Positions 32,826 to 46,517 of a stretch of 46,517 nucleotides of DNA are shown here, piece by piece. Source of the stretch: Candidatus Nanopelagicales bacterium (GTDB taxonomy: Bacteria > Actinomycetota > Actinomycetes > S36-B12); NCBI GenBank assembly GCA_017857705.1, contig JAFMCP010000006.1:1-46517 (forward strand), read 5' to 3'. Position 1 is the stretch's first letter, and each line of letters starts with the position of its first letter. Both the position numbers and the translations under genes were made by a program. The notes below the pieces were generated by a model, which was not told the DNA's origin, did not search any database, and worked only from the letters and a program-made list of their open reading frames with translations.

Positions 32826-33540
32826 GGAATTGAATGGAGTTCGATTCGGTGCCGCAGTGGGGTGGGCGAGAGTTGCATTTACGAAAAACCTTCTAGCATT
32901 TATAGCACTCGCTGTTATAGTCATGATTCTGCAATTTGGGCAGCAGTTTGCAGCGAATCCATTCACTGAATCCTTTACCCGCTGTATCGAAGTGGGCGGT
33001 GCCGGAGCGACGTTGGACTCAGCGGCAATGGCAACTTGTTTTGAATCAGAGATGGGGTCGCTTCTGCTTATTATCCTTCTGGCAATTGTGTTCGTAGTAG
33101 CCTCTTTCTTAGCAACAGCAGGCGTGATTCGAGGCGCTCTCTATGTCACGCTCGGCCGAAAAATTGGATTTGCTGACACATTCACAGGTCCTCACTTTGG
33201 GGCATTTGTCTTGACCGTATTACTGATCATGGTTACCTTCATTGCGGGACTATTCCTTTTCATTGTGCCAGCAATATTCGCTGTCTTATTATTTCAATTT
33301 GCCCCATTTTTTGCCCTTGATCGTGGCGTGACACCATTTCAAGCACTGAAAGCAAGTAGCCATTTGGTACGCCGCAACTGGCCACTGGCAATTTTAATTT
33401 TGTTGTTCAGTGGCGCTTCGTATTTGATTTCGGGTTTATTCTGGGGGATTCCGACCCTGCTCTTCCTACCTCTAGCAGCTTTGGTGACCGGATATGCATA
33501 CCGAACACTTCAAGGCGAGATGGTTGATCCAACACCGTGA
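32818..33540 (+). CDS. Integral membrane protein of unknown function
   Basis: Hydrophobic segments NLLAFIALAVIVMILQF, LLLIILLAIVFVVASFLATAGVI; ATGAGTAG overlap with upstream gene. Confidence 0.75.
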   Translation: MSRELNGVRFGAAVGWARVAFTKNLLAFIALAVIVMILQFGQQFAANPFTESFTRCIEVGGAGATLDSAAMATCFESEMGSLLLIILLAIVFVVASFLATAGVIRGALYVTLGRKIGFADTFTGPHFGAFVLTVLLIMVTFIAGLFLFIVPAIFAVLLFQFAPFFALDRGVTPFQALKASSHLVRRNWPLAILILLFSGASYLISGLFWGIPTLLFLPLAALVTGYAYRTLQGEMVDPTP

Positions 33541-34115
33541 CTGCTCGAATAGTCGTTTTGGCTTCCGGCACAGGGACGCTTTTCGAGGCACTTTTGGATT
33601 CCAGATTGGGAATCAGTGTGGTCGCCTTGGTGACCGATCAGCCCGGCGCCAGGGCAGTTGATATTGCACTGAGTCGTGAGATCCCGGCCCGGAAAATTTC
33701 CCTCTTAGATTTTGACTCGCGCGAGACGTGGGAAAACGAATTTCTTAGGCAGGTTAAGGAATTGAATCCAGATCTCATTGTGGCTGCGGGGTTCATGCGC
33801 ATTCTCAGTCCCGTTTTTGTCAACGAGTTCCCCAGTCAAATAATTAATTCACATCCATCCTTGCTACCCCAATTTCCTGGTGCACATGCCGTACGCGATG
33901 CCATGGCGGCAGGGGCCACGGTCACAGGCTGCACGATTCATTTCATTGATGAGGGTGTAGATACGGGGAAAATAATTTCTCAGGAACAAGTAGATGTACT
34001 CCCGGGTGAAAGTGAAGAGCAGTTGCACGAAAGAATAAAGACAGTTGAACGCACTCTCCTTCCCCAAAGTGTTGAACGGCTACTAATTGAGCGACTCGGG
34101 AAAGGGTTTCAGTGA
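33537..34115 (+). CDS. purN: Phosphoribosylglycinamide formyltransferase
   Basis: [45 protein letters not shown]. Confidence 0.96.
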   Translation: MTARIVVLASGTGTLFEALLDSRLGISVVALVTDQPGARAVDIALSREIPARKISLLDFDSRETWENEFLRQVKELNPDLIVAAGFMRILSPVFVNEFPSQIINSHPSLLPQFPGAHAVRDAMAAGATVTGCTIHFIDEGVDTGKIISQEQVDVLPGESEEQLHERIKTVERTLLPQSVERLLIERLGKGFQ

Positions 34116-35665
34116 CAATTCGGCCGATCAAACGGGCGTTAATTTCGGTTTACGACAAGAGTGGGGTCGTTGAATTAGCCCAAGCCTTGTCGCAATATGG
34201 CATTGAGATAGTTTCGACCGGCAGCACGGCCGCGACCATCGAAGCGGCCGGCATTGCGGTGACCCCGGTTCCTGCGGTCACAAATTTCCCAGAGTGTCTT
34301 GATGGACGGGTCAAGACCCTCCACCCTGGTATTCATGCCGGTCTACTTGCTGACTTGCGCAATCCTGACCATGTCTCTCAATTAGAAGATCTTGGGATTA
34401 AAGCATTTGACTTGGTTGTGGTGAATCTTTATCCATTCAATGAGACTGTTGCCAGCGGAGCCAAAATCGATGACTGTGTTGAGCAAATCGATATTGGTGG
34501 TCCAGCCATGATTCGCGCGTCAGCGAAGAACTACGCCAATGTTGCCGTGGTGGTTTCCCCGAGCAGCTACCAGGAAGTTCATTCTGCACTCGATGCTGGT
34601 GGGACCACCCTTGTTCAGCGTGCAGTGCTGTCAGCGCAGGCCTTTGCTCACACGGCCACCTACGACATCGCAGTTGCAACCTGGATGTCGAATGTTGTTG
34701 CCCCTGATGAAAGTGAATTTCCTCGCTGGCGAGGGACGGCGTGGACTCGCAGTGAAGTGCTTCGATACGGGGAGAACCCGCACCAAAGTGCTGCTTCGTA
34801 TGTTGGGATCGGTCATGAAATTGGAATTGCTAACTCACAGCAGTTGCACGGAAAACCGATGTCCTACAACAACTTCATTGACGCGGATGCTGCTCGCCGT
34901 GCCGCATTTGATTTCTTGGAACCAACCGTGGCGATCATCAAGCATGCAAACCCTTGCGGAATCGCTTCCGGGCTGGATATTGAGGAGGCCTACCACAAGG
35001 CACACGCCACGGACCCTGTCTCGGCCTTTGGTGGTGTGGTTGCAGCCAATCGCACGGTGACGAAAGAAATGGCAGAATCATTGTCGAAGGTTTTCACCGA
35101 GGTAGTGATTGCCCCTGATTTTGATGCGGACGCCTTAATCGTCCTGAAAGAAAAAGCCAATCTTCGGATTCTGGTCGCACCCGGACCCCATCCGGGCCGA
35201 AGAGTGGAAGCGCGCACAATTTCAGGGGGACTACTTGTGCAAAGCGTCGACACCGTGAACGACAGTGGCGACAATCCAGCCAACTGGACGCTCGTCAGTG
35301 GTGAGCCAGCGACTAAGGCGACCATGCGTGACCTCGAGTTCGCTTGGAAAGCCTGCCGATCCGTTAAGTCAAATGCCATTCTTTTAGCTAAAAATCTCGG
35401 TGCGGTCGGAATAGGAATGGGTCAGGTCAACCGGGTTGACTCCGCGCACCTATCCGTGGCTCGAGCCGGGGAGCGGGCGCTCGGCTCGGTCGCTGCATCC
35501 GATGCCTTCTTCCCATTCGCAGACGGGCTGCAAGTATTGCTAGACGCGGGGATAGGCGCGGTTGTGCAACCTGGCGGTTCCGTGCGTGATGAAGAAGTCA
35601 TTGCGGCAGCCCAAGCCGCCGGAGTCAGCATGTACTTCACGGGAACCCGCCATTTCTTCCACTAG
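34112..35665 (+). CDS. purH: Bifunctional AICAR transformylase / IMP cyclohydrolase
   Basis: [57 protein letters not shown]. Confidence 0.98.
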   Translation: MTIRPIKRALISVYDKSGVVELAQALSQYGIEIVSTGSTAATIEAAGIAVTPVPAVTNFPECLDGRVKTLHPGIHAGLLADLRNPDHVSQLEDLGIKAFDLVVVNLYPFNETVASGAKIDDCVEQIDIGGPAMIRASAKNYANVAVVVSPSSYQEVHSALDAGGTTLVQRAVLSAQAFAHTATYDIAVATWMSNVVAPDESEFPRWRGTAWTRSEVLRYGENPHQSAASYVGIGHEIGIANSQQLHGKPMSYNNFIDADAARRAAFDFLEPTVAIIKHANPCGIASGLDIEEAYHKAHATDPVSAFGGVVAANRTVTKEMAESLSKVFTEVVIAPDFDADALIVLKEKANLRILVAPGPHPGRRVEARTISGGLLVQSVDTVNDSGDNPANWTLVSGEPATKATMRDLEFAWKACRSVKSNAILLAKNLGAVGIGMGQVNRVDSAHLSVARAGERALGSVAASDAFFPFADGLQVLLDAGIGAVVQPGGSVRDEEVIAAAQAAGVSMYFTGTRHFFH

Positions 35666-36620
35666 CCCGAAACGTGGCGTAGCCAGCGCCAAGGTCTTTC
35701 TACCCATCACTTTCGTGGTGGGATCGCTCACAGCGTGGCAAGCCAGAGCAAATGGTGAACTGGCCGTTTTGGTAGGCAGCGGACTTGAAGCTGCAGTCTG
35801 GAGTTTTGGCTCCGGATTAATCATGCTGACAATTTTGCTTACGTTCAATCAGCGAATGCGTGTGGGTGTGAAAAAAGTAGTCAAGGGGGTGCGCAACCGA
35901 GATTTCCCCCGATGGCACATTTTGGGTGGCCTACTCGGTGGGACATTTGTAGGAGTTCAGGCGAGCGTAGTTCCACTCATCGGCGTTGCATTATTTACCG
36001 TGGCTGTTGTTGCCGGTCAAAGTTCCAACGCCCTCCTCGTTGACCGATTTGGGTTAGGCCCGGCGGGTGTCACTTCAATTAGCCCGATCAGGGTGCTCGC
36101 GAGTGTACTTGCGGTGGGAGGCGTAATTATTGCGGTATCAAATAGATTGGCGGGTGAAGTTTCGCTAATTCCAGTGGCCTTGTCTTTCCTCGTCGGCGCG
36201 CTGATCGCCATTCAGCAAGCGATCAACGGTCGAATAGGCATAACGGCTGGAAATGCATTTTCCTCAACGTGGTTTAACTTCGTTTTCGGAACCAGCGCAC
36301 TGTTGGCTGCTTCATTTACTCAAGTTTTTTGGGGTGATATGCAGGTGTCCACCCTTCCCAGTAATTCATGGTGGGTGTACACCGGTGGAATCGTGGGTGT
36401 CGTGTACATCGCGATGTCGGTCTGGGTCGTGCCAAAAGTTGGCGTGTTAATTTTCGTGCTCATTTCAGTCAGTGGACAACTGACTGGCGCGCTAGTCCTC
36501 GACCTCATAATGCCCACCAGTGGAACGGTGATCACACCCACATTGTTTATTGGTGTTGGGTTAACTTTCTTGGCGGTAGCGTTGTCAGTATCGCCGAAGC
36601 TAATAGCATCTCGGCGTTAA
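35589..36620 (+). CDS. DMT-superfamily transporter, YdcZ/DUF606-like (start uncertain; ATG 35589 overlaps purH)
   Basis: [32 protein letters not shown] and [29 protein letters not shown] paired halves. Confidence 0.82.
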   Translation: MKKSLRQPKPPESACTSREPAISSTSPKRGVASAKVFLPITFVVGSLTAWQARANGELAVLVGSGLEAAVWSFGSGLIMLTILLTFNQRMRVGVKKVVKGVRNRDFPRWHILGGLLGGTFVGVQASVVPLIGVALFTVAVVAGQSSNALLVDRFGLGPAGVTSISPIRVLASVLAVGGVIIAVSNRLAGEVSLIPVALSFLVGALIAIQQAINGRIGITAGNAFSSTWFNFVFGTSALLAASFTQVFWGDMQVSTLPSNSWWVYTGGIVGVVYIAMSVWVVPKVGVLIFVLISVSGQLTGALVLDLIMPTSGTVITPTLFIGVGLTFLAVALSVSPKLIASRR

Positions 36621-36696
36621 GTGGGCCAAATCTTGATGCACGATCATGGTGAGGACCTGGTACGAGAGCAAACCCTGCATGGGAGAGACTAAGGCC

Positions 36697-37542
36697 ATGA
36701 TTCTTGACGGCAAAGCAACGGCAGCACTGGTCAAGGCGGAACTCAAGGTTCGAGTAGATGCACTCAGAGCGAAAGGGATCGTGCCAGGACTGGGTACGGT
36801 TCTGGTCGGTGAGGACCCCGGTTCACACGCTTATGTTGGGGGAAAGCACAAGGACTGCGCCGAAGTCGGGATTTCATCTATTCGCATTGATCTGCCCACC
36901 GATTCAACCCAGGCTGACATTGACGCCCATATCGCTACATTGAATGCCGATCCTTCGGTTACCGGTTACATAGTTCAACTTCCACTGCCCAAGCATCTGG
37001 ATGCTAATCGAGTTTTGGAACTTATGGATCCGGGCAAAGATGCTGACGGCCTGCATCCCATGAACCTTGGTCGACTTGTATTGGGGATTCCAGCTCCTTT
37101 GCCATGCACTCCAGCAGGAATTGTTGAACTGCTCAGGCGCTATGCAGTGCCAATTAACGGTGCCCACGTAGTAATTGTGGGAAGGGGAGTCACCGTCGGC
37201 CGACCACTGGGACTTCTCCTTACCCGCAAAAGTGAAAATGCAACCGTGACCCTTTGCCACACAGGAACCAAGGATCTTTCAGAACAAATGAGGAGAGCGG
37301 ACATTATTGTCGCGGCCGCAGGTGTCCCGGCAATTGTTACTGCGGCCGACGTGAAGCCCGGTGCCGCTGTACTTGATGTAGGGATCACCAGAACAGATGC
37401 AGGTTTGGTTGGGGACGTCGCATCCGATGTAATCGATGTGGCTGGTTTCCTTGCCCCTATGCCGGGCGGTACCGGCCCCATGACCCGGGCCATGCTGCTG
37501 GCCAATGTTGTGGCCCGCGCCGAGGAACTAGCCAAAGGCTAA
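36697..37542 (+). CDS. folD: Methylenetetrahydrofolate dehydrogenase / cyclohydrolase
   Basis: [71 protein letters not shown]. Confidence 0.97.
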   Translation: MILDGKATAALVKAELKVRVDALRAKGIVPGLGTVLVGEDPGSHAYVGGKHKDCAEVGISSIRIDLPTDSTQADIDAHIATLNADPSVTGYIVQLPLPKHLDANRVLELMDPGKDADGLHPMNLGRLVLGIPAPLPCTPAGIVELLRRYAVPINGAHVVIVGRGVTVGRPLGLLLTRKSENATVTLCHTGTKDLSEQMRRADIIVAAAGVPAIVTAADVKPGAAVLDVGITRTDAGLVGDVASDVIDVAGFLAPMPGGTGPMTRAMLLANVVARAEELAKG

Positions 37543-37549
37543 AAATCAC

Positions 37550-37852
37550 ATGGCAAATTCACGCGAGGAAAATGTGCACCGGCTTCCACGGTCAAGATTT
37601 CGAGAATGGCCGATTTCACTAGTCTTATTCGGGATCGCAATCTCGATGGTTTTCGTGGCAACGGACCATTTTCGGCGGGGGTCGGTGGTCCTCGCGGTGA
37701 GTGTCGTGCTGGCCCTCTTCCTTCGGCTCTTCCTCCCAGAAAATCAGGCAGGAATGCTCTCGGTTCGCTCGAAAAGCGTCGATGTCATCATTTTGACCGT
37801 TTTGGGTGTGGGATTGACCATATTTGCCCTCTGGGTTCCGGCCCCGAACTAA
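37550..37852 (+). CDS. DUF3017-like small membrane protein
   Basis: Three hydrophobic segments; RLFLPENQAGMLSVRSKSVDVIILTVLG; between folD and mdh. Confidence 0.8.
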   Translation: MANSREENVHRLPRSRFREWPISLVLFGIAISMVFVATDHFRRGSVVLAVSVVLALFLRLFLPENQAGMLSVRSKSVDVIILTVLGVGLTIFALWVPAPN

Positions 37853-37872
37853 AAATAAAAGGCGCGAGGCGG

Positions 37873-37890
37873 TATCTTGACGTCAAGATA
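37873..37890. promoter_or_regulatory. 18-bp perfect palindrome upstream of mdh, candidate operator
   Basis: TATCTTGACGTCAAGATA. Confidence 0.7.
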
Positions 37891-37929
37891 TTTTTATTTC
37901 GTCCCGTACATCCACTAAGGAGATAACAC

Positions 37930-38886
37930 ATGGCCCGCTCTGGCAAGGTTTCAGTAATTGGCGCAGGTTTCTATGGTTCGACGACCGCTCTGCGCCTGGC
38001 TGAATACGACATCTTTGAAACGGTTGTTCTCACCGACGTGGTTGAGGGTAAGGCTGAAGGCCTCGCATTGGACATGAACCAGTCGCGCTGGATTGAAGGA
38101 TTTGAAACCAAGCTCGTTGGCCAGACCACAGGGATGGACGGTAGTGGCTACGAGGCCATCTCCGGTTCCGAGATCGTTGTCATGACGGCGGGGCTGCCTC
38201 GCAAGCCAGGCATGAGTCGCATGGATCTCATTGAAACAAATGCAAAGATCATGCGCGGTGTTTGTGAGAACATTGCTAAGTACGCTCCAGATTGCATTGT
38301 GATCAATGTTGCCAATCCACTTGATGAAATGACCGCACTCGCACAAATTGTCACAAAGTTCCCTTACAACCGGGTGATTGGCCAAGCAGGGATGCTTGAC
38401 ACGGCTCGTTTCTCACACTTTGTCGCAGAGGAACTCAATGTCCCAGTTGGATCTGTCACAACACTGACTCTGGGCTCACACGGTGACACAATGGTTCCCG
38501 TCGCATCAGCCTGCAGCGTTGACGGAAAACCGCTTAGCGATCTGCTTTCACAGGAGCAGATTGACGAGCTCGTCGTGCGCACTCGCAATGGTGGAGCTGA
38601 AATCGTTGCCCTGCTGAAAACGGGATCGGCCTACTACGCACCGTCAGCGGCGGCTGCACGTATGGCCCGCGCGGTCCATGAAAATTCGGGCAAGGTTATG
38701 CCCGTGTGTGCATGGGTTGACGGTGAATACGGTCTCTCCGGCGCCTACCTTGGCGTTGAAGCTGAAATTGGTAAAGAGGGAATTAAGAAGATTGTTGAAA
38801 CACCACTCACTGATTCAGAGAAAGTCCTTCTCGTTGAAGCTTATGAAGCGGTTAAAGCCAAGCAAGCCGACGTCTCTGCCCTGTAA
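37930..38886 (+). CDS. mdh: Malate dehydrogenase, LDH-like type
   Basis: KVSVIGAGFYGSTTALRLAE; GLPRKPGMSRMDLIETNAKI; GQAGMLDTARF; LTLGSHGDTMVP. Confidence 0.94.
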   Translation: MARSGKVSVIGAGFYGSTTALRLAEYDIFETVVLTDVVEGKAEGLALDMNQSRWIEGFETKLVGQTTGMDGSGYEAISGSEIVVMTAGLPRKPGMSRMDLIETNAKIMRGVCENIAKYAPDCIVINVANPLDEMTALAQIVTKFPYNRVIGQAGMLDTARFSHFVAEELNVPVGSVTTLTLGSHGDTMVPVASACSVDGKPLSDLLSQEQIDELVVRTRNGGAEIVALLKTGSAYYAPSAAAARMARAVHENSGKVMPVCAWVDGEYGLSGAYLGVEAEIGKEGIKKIVETPLTDSEKVLLVEAYEAVKAKQADVSAL

Positions 38887-38933
38887 AAACGAACCACTTT
38901 TTCCACTAGGCCCCCACTCAAGGAGTAATCCCC

Positions 38934-40154
38934 ATGTCACAAAAAATCAAGGTTATTAACCCGGTCGTTGAACTTGACGGCGACGAAATGACTCGAATCA
39001 TTTGGCACTTCATCAAGGCAGAGTTGATTGAAAAATATCTTGATGTTGACTTGAAGTATTTCGACTTGAGTATGGAAAACCGTGATGCAACAGATGATCA
39101 GGTCACGATCGATTCAGCACATGCAATTCAAAAATATGGCGTTGGCGTGAAGTGCGCAACTATCACACCCGATGAAGCGCGTGTTGAAGAATTTGGCCTG
39201 AAGAAAATGTGGAAGTCACCTAATGGAACAATTCGTAATATTCTTGGCGGTGTTATTTTCCGTGAACCGATTATTATTTCGAACATTCCTCGGCTTGTTC
39301 CAGGTTGGACCCAGCCAATAATTATCGGTCGTCACGCATTTGGAGATCAATACAAGGCTACTGATTTCAAAGTTCCCACCGCGGGAACTCTCACCATGAC
39401 ATTCACGCCAACTGACGGATCCGAACCGATGGAATTCAATGTTTTCGACTTCCCAGCAGGTGGCGTCGCAATGGGCATGTACAACTTGGATGAGTCAATC
39501 CGCGACTTTGCGCGCGCCTCAATGCGCTATGGCCTCACTCGCGGTTACCCCGTTTATCTGTCCACTAAAAACACCATCTTGAAGGCCTATGATGGTCAAT
39601 TCAAGGATATTTTCGCTGAAATTTTTGAGACCGAATTCAAAGCCGAGTTTGAGGCCGCGGGCATTACCTATGAACACCGGTTGATCGACGACATGGTGGC
39701 AGCTGCCATGAAGTGGGAAGGTGGCTACGTCTGGGCCTGCAAGAACTACGACGGCGACGTTCAGTCCGACACGATTGCCCAAGGCTTTGGTTCACTGGGC
39801 TTGATGACAAGTGTGCTTATGACCCCTGATGGCAAGACGGTTGAAGCCGAGGCAGCTCACGGCACGGTCACCCGTCACTACCGCCAGCACCAGCAGGGAA
39901 AGCCAACGTCCACGAACCCAATTGCTTCAATCTTTGCGTGGACACGTGGACTTGAGCACCGGGGCCTGTTGGATAGCACCCCAGAGGTCAGCGAATTTGC
40001 TCGTACGCTTGAGAGGGTTTGCATTGAAACTGTTGAGGCTGGTGACATGACCAAAGATTTGGCCATGTTGGTCGGACCCGAACAAAAGTGGCTCACGACA
40101 CAAGATTTCCTGACTGCAATTGACACACGCCTACAGGGAGCAATGCGTTCCTAA
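38934..40154 (+). CDS. icd: NADP-dependent isocitrate dehydrogenase (eukaryote-like homodimeric subfamily)
   Basis: [54 protein letters not shown]. Confidence 0.97.
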   Translation: MSQKIKVINPVVELDGDEMTRIIWHFIKAELIEKYLDVDLKYFDLSMENRDATDDQVTIDSAHAIQKYGVGVKCATITPDEARVEEFGLKKMWKSPNGTIRNILGGVIFREPIIISNIPRLVPGWTQPIIIGRHAFGDQYKATDFKVPTAGTLTMTFTPTDGSEPMEFNVFDFPAGGVAMGMYNLDESIRDFARASMRYGLTRGYPVYLSTKNTILKAYDGQFKDIFAEIFETEFKAEFEAAGITYEHRLIDDMVAAAMKWEGGYVWACKNYDGDVQSDTIAQGFGSLGLMTSVLMTPDGKTVEAEAAHGTVTRHYRQHQQGKPTSTNPIASIFAWTRGLEHRGLLDSTPEVSEFARTLERVCIETVEAGDMTKDLAMLVGPEQKWLTTQDFLTAIDTRLQGAMRS

Positions 40155-40168
40155 CGTAAATAAAGTTC

Positions 40169-40181
40169 TAAGGTTAAGCCT

Positions 40182-40184
<3 letters not shown>
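40169..40184 (+). promoter_or_regulatory. Predicted leaderless promoter -10 TAAGGT, N7, GTG
   Basis: TAAGGT 40169-40174, taagcct, GTG 40182. Confidence 0.45.
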
Positions 40185-43696
<3,512 letters not shown>

Positions 43697-43749
43697 AACA
43701 ACCCCATGCTAACCCCAACGAGTCCAATTGGGAGAAAGGCATGGCGGGC

Positions 43750-43765
43750 TGTGGATTGGGTCACA
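43750..43765. promoter_or_regulatory. CRP-type site, one mismatch (TGTGG-N6-TCACA)
   Basis: TGTGGATTGGGTCACA in divergent dacA/gabD intergenic region. Confidence 0.5.
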
Positions 43766-43828
43766 CCCTAGTCACGGCAGGGGTCCCGGGACTAGATTTA
43801 GGTTAAGCCCTCCTATGAAAGGTCTCAT

Positions 43829-45286
43829 GTGAGAATCACGGCCCCCTCTGATGCTTTGCCCGCAAGCACGCCAACCCGTCTGCTTATTGGGGGAGAGTGG
43901 GTCGCAACCGCTGCTGGGTTCAATGTGATTAACCCGGCTTCCTACGGAACTTTGGCGACAATCGGAGATGCCGGTGTTGCAGAGGGCATTCAAGCCGTTG
44001 ATGCAGCCCATGGGGCATTCCCAGCATGGTCGATCACACCAGCCCGAGTCCGGGCTGAAATTTTGCGAAAAGCATTTGACATTATGGTGGCGGAAATTGA
44101 TGACTGCGCTCGACTGATTGCCCTTGAAAACGGGAAAGCCTGGCGTGATGCCATGGGTGAAGCACTCTATGCTGCTGAATTCTTTCGCTGGTTTTCTGAG
44201 GAAGCCTCACGGGTTGAAGGGGGATTTCGTTACGCCCCGAACCGTGATAAGACCATCATTACTGATCACAAGCCTATGGGTGTTGCCTACATGATCACTC
44301 CATGGAATTTCCCCGCAGCCATGATTACCCGCAAGCTGGGTCCCGCTTTGGCTGCTGGTTGCACGGCTGTTCTGAAACCACCAGCGGAGACGCCATTGAC
44401 CGCACTGTGGATTGGCAATGTCCTCGAGCGCGCGGGGGCGCCTGCTGGCGTTGTCAATATTGTGACCACATCAAAATCTGGGGAGGTATCTGCAGCGATT
44501 CTGGCTGATCCACGTATTGCCACTTTGTCGTTCACCGGATCGACCTATGTCGGCAAGTTGCTACTCAAGCAAACGGCGGATCGAGTACTTCCGAGCTCAA
44601 TGGAGCTTGGCGGGAATGCTCCATTTCTTGTTCTGGAAGGCTCTGATGTGGATCACGCTGTTGAAGGCGCCATGATCGCGAAAATGCGCAATGGTGGTTC
44701 GGCCTGCACCGCCGCAAATAGGTTCTATGTCCACGAATCGATCAGTGGCGAGTTTGCTGACAAGTTTGAGGCAGCCTTACGCGGACTCACAATCGGCCCG
44801 GGCACCGATCCGGTTAATGAACTGGGCGCCATGGTCAGTGATAAAGAGCGCGACAAGATTCTGGAACTCATTGGTGAGGCAGAAAATGAGGGAGCGCAGG
44901 TTACTCAAGCGGGCACCGCACCGGATACAGGCGCATTTGTAGCTCCACGAATTGTTCGTGGAATTGAGCACGGCTCAGTGCTGACCCGCAATGAAATATT
45001 TGGTCCGGTTGCGCCAATCGTGACGGTATCCAGCACCGATGAGGCTGTCCGCATGGCCAATGACACGCAATACGGACTCATGTCATATGTATTTGCCAAG
45101 GACAACGGTGAGGGAATCAAAGTTGCCCGCCGGATGGAGTCGGGAATGGTTGCGATTAACCGTGGAATTGCTTCTGACCCGGCTGCACCATTTGGAGGCA
45201 TGAAGGAATCGGGGCTTGGTCGTGAAGGTGGCTTCGCGGGAATTCACGAGTTCTTGGAGACCCAGTATTTTGCAGTCGATGTTTAA
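43829..45286 (+). CDS. gabD: NAD(P)-dependent succinate-semialdehyde dehydrogenase
   Basis: ALENGKAWRDAMGE; TPWNFPAAMITRKLGPALAAGCT; ELGGNAPFLV; GSACTAANRFYV; GGMKESGLGREGG. Confidence 0.92.
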   Translation: MRITAPSDALPASTPTRLLIGGEWVATAAGFNVINPASYGTLATIGDAGVAEGIQAVDAAHGAFPAWSITPARVRAEILRKAFDIMVAEIDDCARLIALENGKAWRDAMGEALYAAEFFRWFSEEASRVEGGFRYAPNRDKTIITDHKPMGVAYMITPWNFPAAMITRKLGPALAAGCTAVLKPPAETPLTALWIGNVLERAGAPAGVVNIVTTSKSGEVSAAILADPRIATLSFTGSTYVGKLLLKQTADRVLPSSMELGGNAPFLVLEGSDVDHAVEGAMIAKMRNGGSACTAANRFYVHESISGEFADKFEAALRGLTIGPGTDPVNELGAMVSDKERDKILELIGEAENEGAQVTQAGTAPDTGAFVAPRIVRGIEHGSVLTRNEIFGPVAPIVTVSSTDEAVRMANDTQYGLMSYVFAKDNGEGIKVARRMESGMVAINRGIASDPAAPFGGMKESGLGREGGFAGIHEFLETQYFAVDV

Positions 45287-45342
45287 AAATGGATGACTCC
45301 AAAGTGACGTAACCGCTCAGGGTTTGATGCTGGCCTCCTACG

Positions 45343-46137
45343 TTAGACACGTCGGAATATGAGCGCCTGCTTCACTTCCTGAATGGCTTTAGTTATCTCA
45401 ATGCCCCGTGGGCAGGCATCCGTGCAGTTGAAGGTTGTGCGGCAGCGCCACACACCCTCTTTGTCGTTGAGGACTTCAAGACGAGCGTTTGATCCGGCAT
45501 CACGGCTGTCAAAAATGAACCTGTGAGCTGCAACAATTGCCGCTGGGCCAAAGTACTGCTCGTTAGTCCAAAAGACGGGGCATGAAGTCGTGCAGGCGGC
45601 GCATAAAATGCACTTTGTAGTGTCGTCAAACCTGGCGCGATCCTCCGCGGATTGAATGCGCTCCTTAGTCGGCTCATGTCCCTCAGGGATCAAGAAGGGG
45701 AGAACCTGGCGGTATGCCGCAAAGAATGGCTCCATGTCGACCACGAGATCCTTCTCAAGGGGGAGCCCTTTGATTGCTTCAACCGTTATGGGTTTGCTGA
45801 TATCAATGTCTTTGACCAATGTCTTACAGGCCAGGCGGTTGCGACCATTGATCCTCATTGCGTCAGAGCCACAAATGCCATGCGCGCAGGAACGGCGGAA
45901 TGTGAGTGAACCATCATGCTCGGCTTTGATTTTTTCCAAGGCGGTAAGGACACGGTCTGTTGGGTATAGCGCAACCGTGTAATCCACCCAATGGGGCTCT
46001 TCGTCAAAATCTGGTTGGTAACGACGGATGCGAAATGTGACATCCGTTGCAACGGGAACCGGGGTTTCAGGCATTACAACGGGAGTGACGTTGCTTGCTG
46101 GCTCTGCCGGGGTTTCGGGCAGGAGTGTGGTTGTCAT
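45343..46137 (-). CDS. sdhB: Succinate dehydrogenase iron-sulfur subunit
   Basis: SCAHGICGSDAMRINGRNRLAC; CILCAACTTSCPVFW; CRTTFNCTDACPRGIEI. Confidence 0.97.
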   Translation of the reverse strand: MTTTLLPETPAEPASNVTPVVMPETPVPVATDVTFRIRRYQPDFDEEPHWVDYTVALYPTDRVLTALEKIKAEHDGSLTFRRSCAHGICGSDAMRINGRNRLACKTLVKDIDISKPITVEAIKGLPLEKDLVVDMEPFFAAYRQVLPFLIPEGHEPTKERIQSAEDRARFDDTTKCILCAACTTSCPVFWTNEQYFGPAAIVAAHRFIFDSRDAGSNARLEVLNDKEGVWRCRTTFNCTDACPRGIEITKAIQEVKQALIFRRV

Positions 46138-46517
46138 TAGTATTTGCGCTCCATTGGCTGGTAGTTGGTAACGCTGACCGGCTTGTAATCCAGGTGAACG
46201 TATTCATCACCTTGGGCATCAATCTTGCGGCTTGCCATTGTGTGGCGCATGAAGTTGACGTCGTCGCGAGCTGGGTAATCCTCACGTGCGTGCCCACCAC
46301 GACTTTCCTTACGCTCAAGTGCGCTCACCACGAGTACCTCGGCCAAGTCGAGTAGGAAGCCAAGTTCAATGGCCTCAAGAAGGTCGGTGTTGTAGCGGGT
46401 TCCCTTGTCTTGGATGGACACATTCTTGTATCGCTCACGCAGGGCTTGAACGTCAATGAGTGCCTGCTTGAGTGTTACTTCAGTGCGGTACACCTGTGCG
46501 TTCATGTCCATGGTTTC
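46137..46517 (-). CDS. sdhA: Succinate dehydrogenase flavoprotein subunit, C-terminal part (continues beyond window)
   Basis: ALERKESRGGHAREDYPARDDVNFMRHTMA; stop TAATG overlaps sdhB ATG. Confidence 0.95.
   Translation of the reverse strand, partial: ETMDMNAQVYRTEVTLKQALIDVQALRERYKNVSIQDKGTRYNTDLLEAIELGFLLDLAEVLVVSALERKESRGGHAREDYPARDDVNFMRHTMASRKIDAQGDEYVHLDYKPVSVTNYQPMERKY

Noticed and set aside
34539-35060. 173-aa alternative-frame ORF inside purH
   Set aside because: Overlaps strongly conserved PurH coding frame; no family resemblance
36621-36696. Possible ZTP (pfl) or folate riboswitch before folD, as seen before folD in other actinobacteria
   Set aside because: Spacer is only about 76 nt and lacks the conserved pfl core sequences I know; only a trivial CCCTGCATGGG-type hairpin
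43798-43816. IdeR/DtxR-like iron box (TTAGGTTAAGCCCTCCTAT) before gabD
   Set aside because: Only the left half resembles the consensus; TAGGTT/TAGGCT recurs across the window as a -10-like element, which explains it more simply

Overview
The window reads as a compact, operon-rich actinobacterial chromosome segment (about 50% GC by eye; WhiD-type WhiB, GuaB3, DUF3017 and GroEL with a His-rich tail). From memory of Streptomyces and Mycobacterium maps, its order is largely conserved housekeeping synteny: rpsI-glmM-glmS-nnrDE-alr-(hydrolase)-tsaE-tsaB-rimI-tsaD, groES-groEL-whiD, guaB-guaB3-guaA, pcrA, sucCD-purN-purH-folD-DUF3017-mdh-icd, and sdhAB. No CRISPR array, mobile element, rRNA, tRNA or obvious prophage was seen. 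The less ordinary content is regulatory and accessory. (1) A MerR-HTH plus B12-binding protein carries the W-x9-EH signature of CarH-type light sensors and is divergent from whiD. (2) A perfect TGTGA-N6-TCACA CRP-type site lies in that divergent region, and a near-perfect one lies between dacA and an SSADH gene. (3) A recurrent TAnnnT-N6/7-(A/G)TG architecture at ten genes predicts leaderless transcripts. (4) Two tandem CIRCE elements overlap the groES promoter. (5) A near-perfect UUCG-capped hairpin sits in the groES-groEL spacer. (6) An 18-bp perfect palindrome precedes mdh, which is LDH-like. (7) A secreted M15-like protein carries three divergent copies of a beta-type repeat. Most long antisense ORFs in the supplied track are judged spurious.
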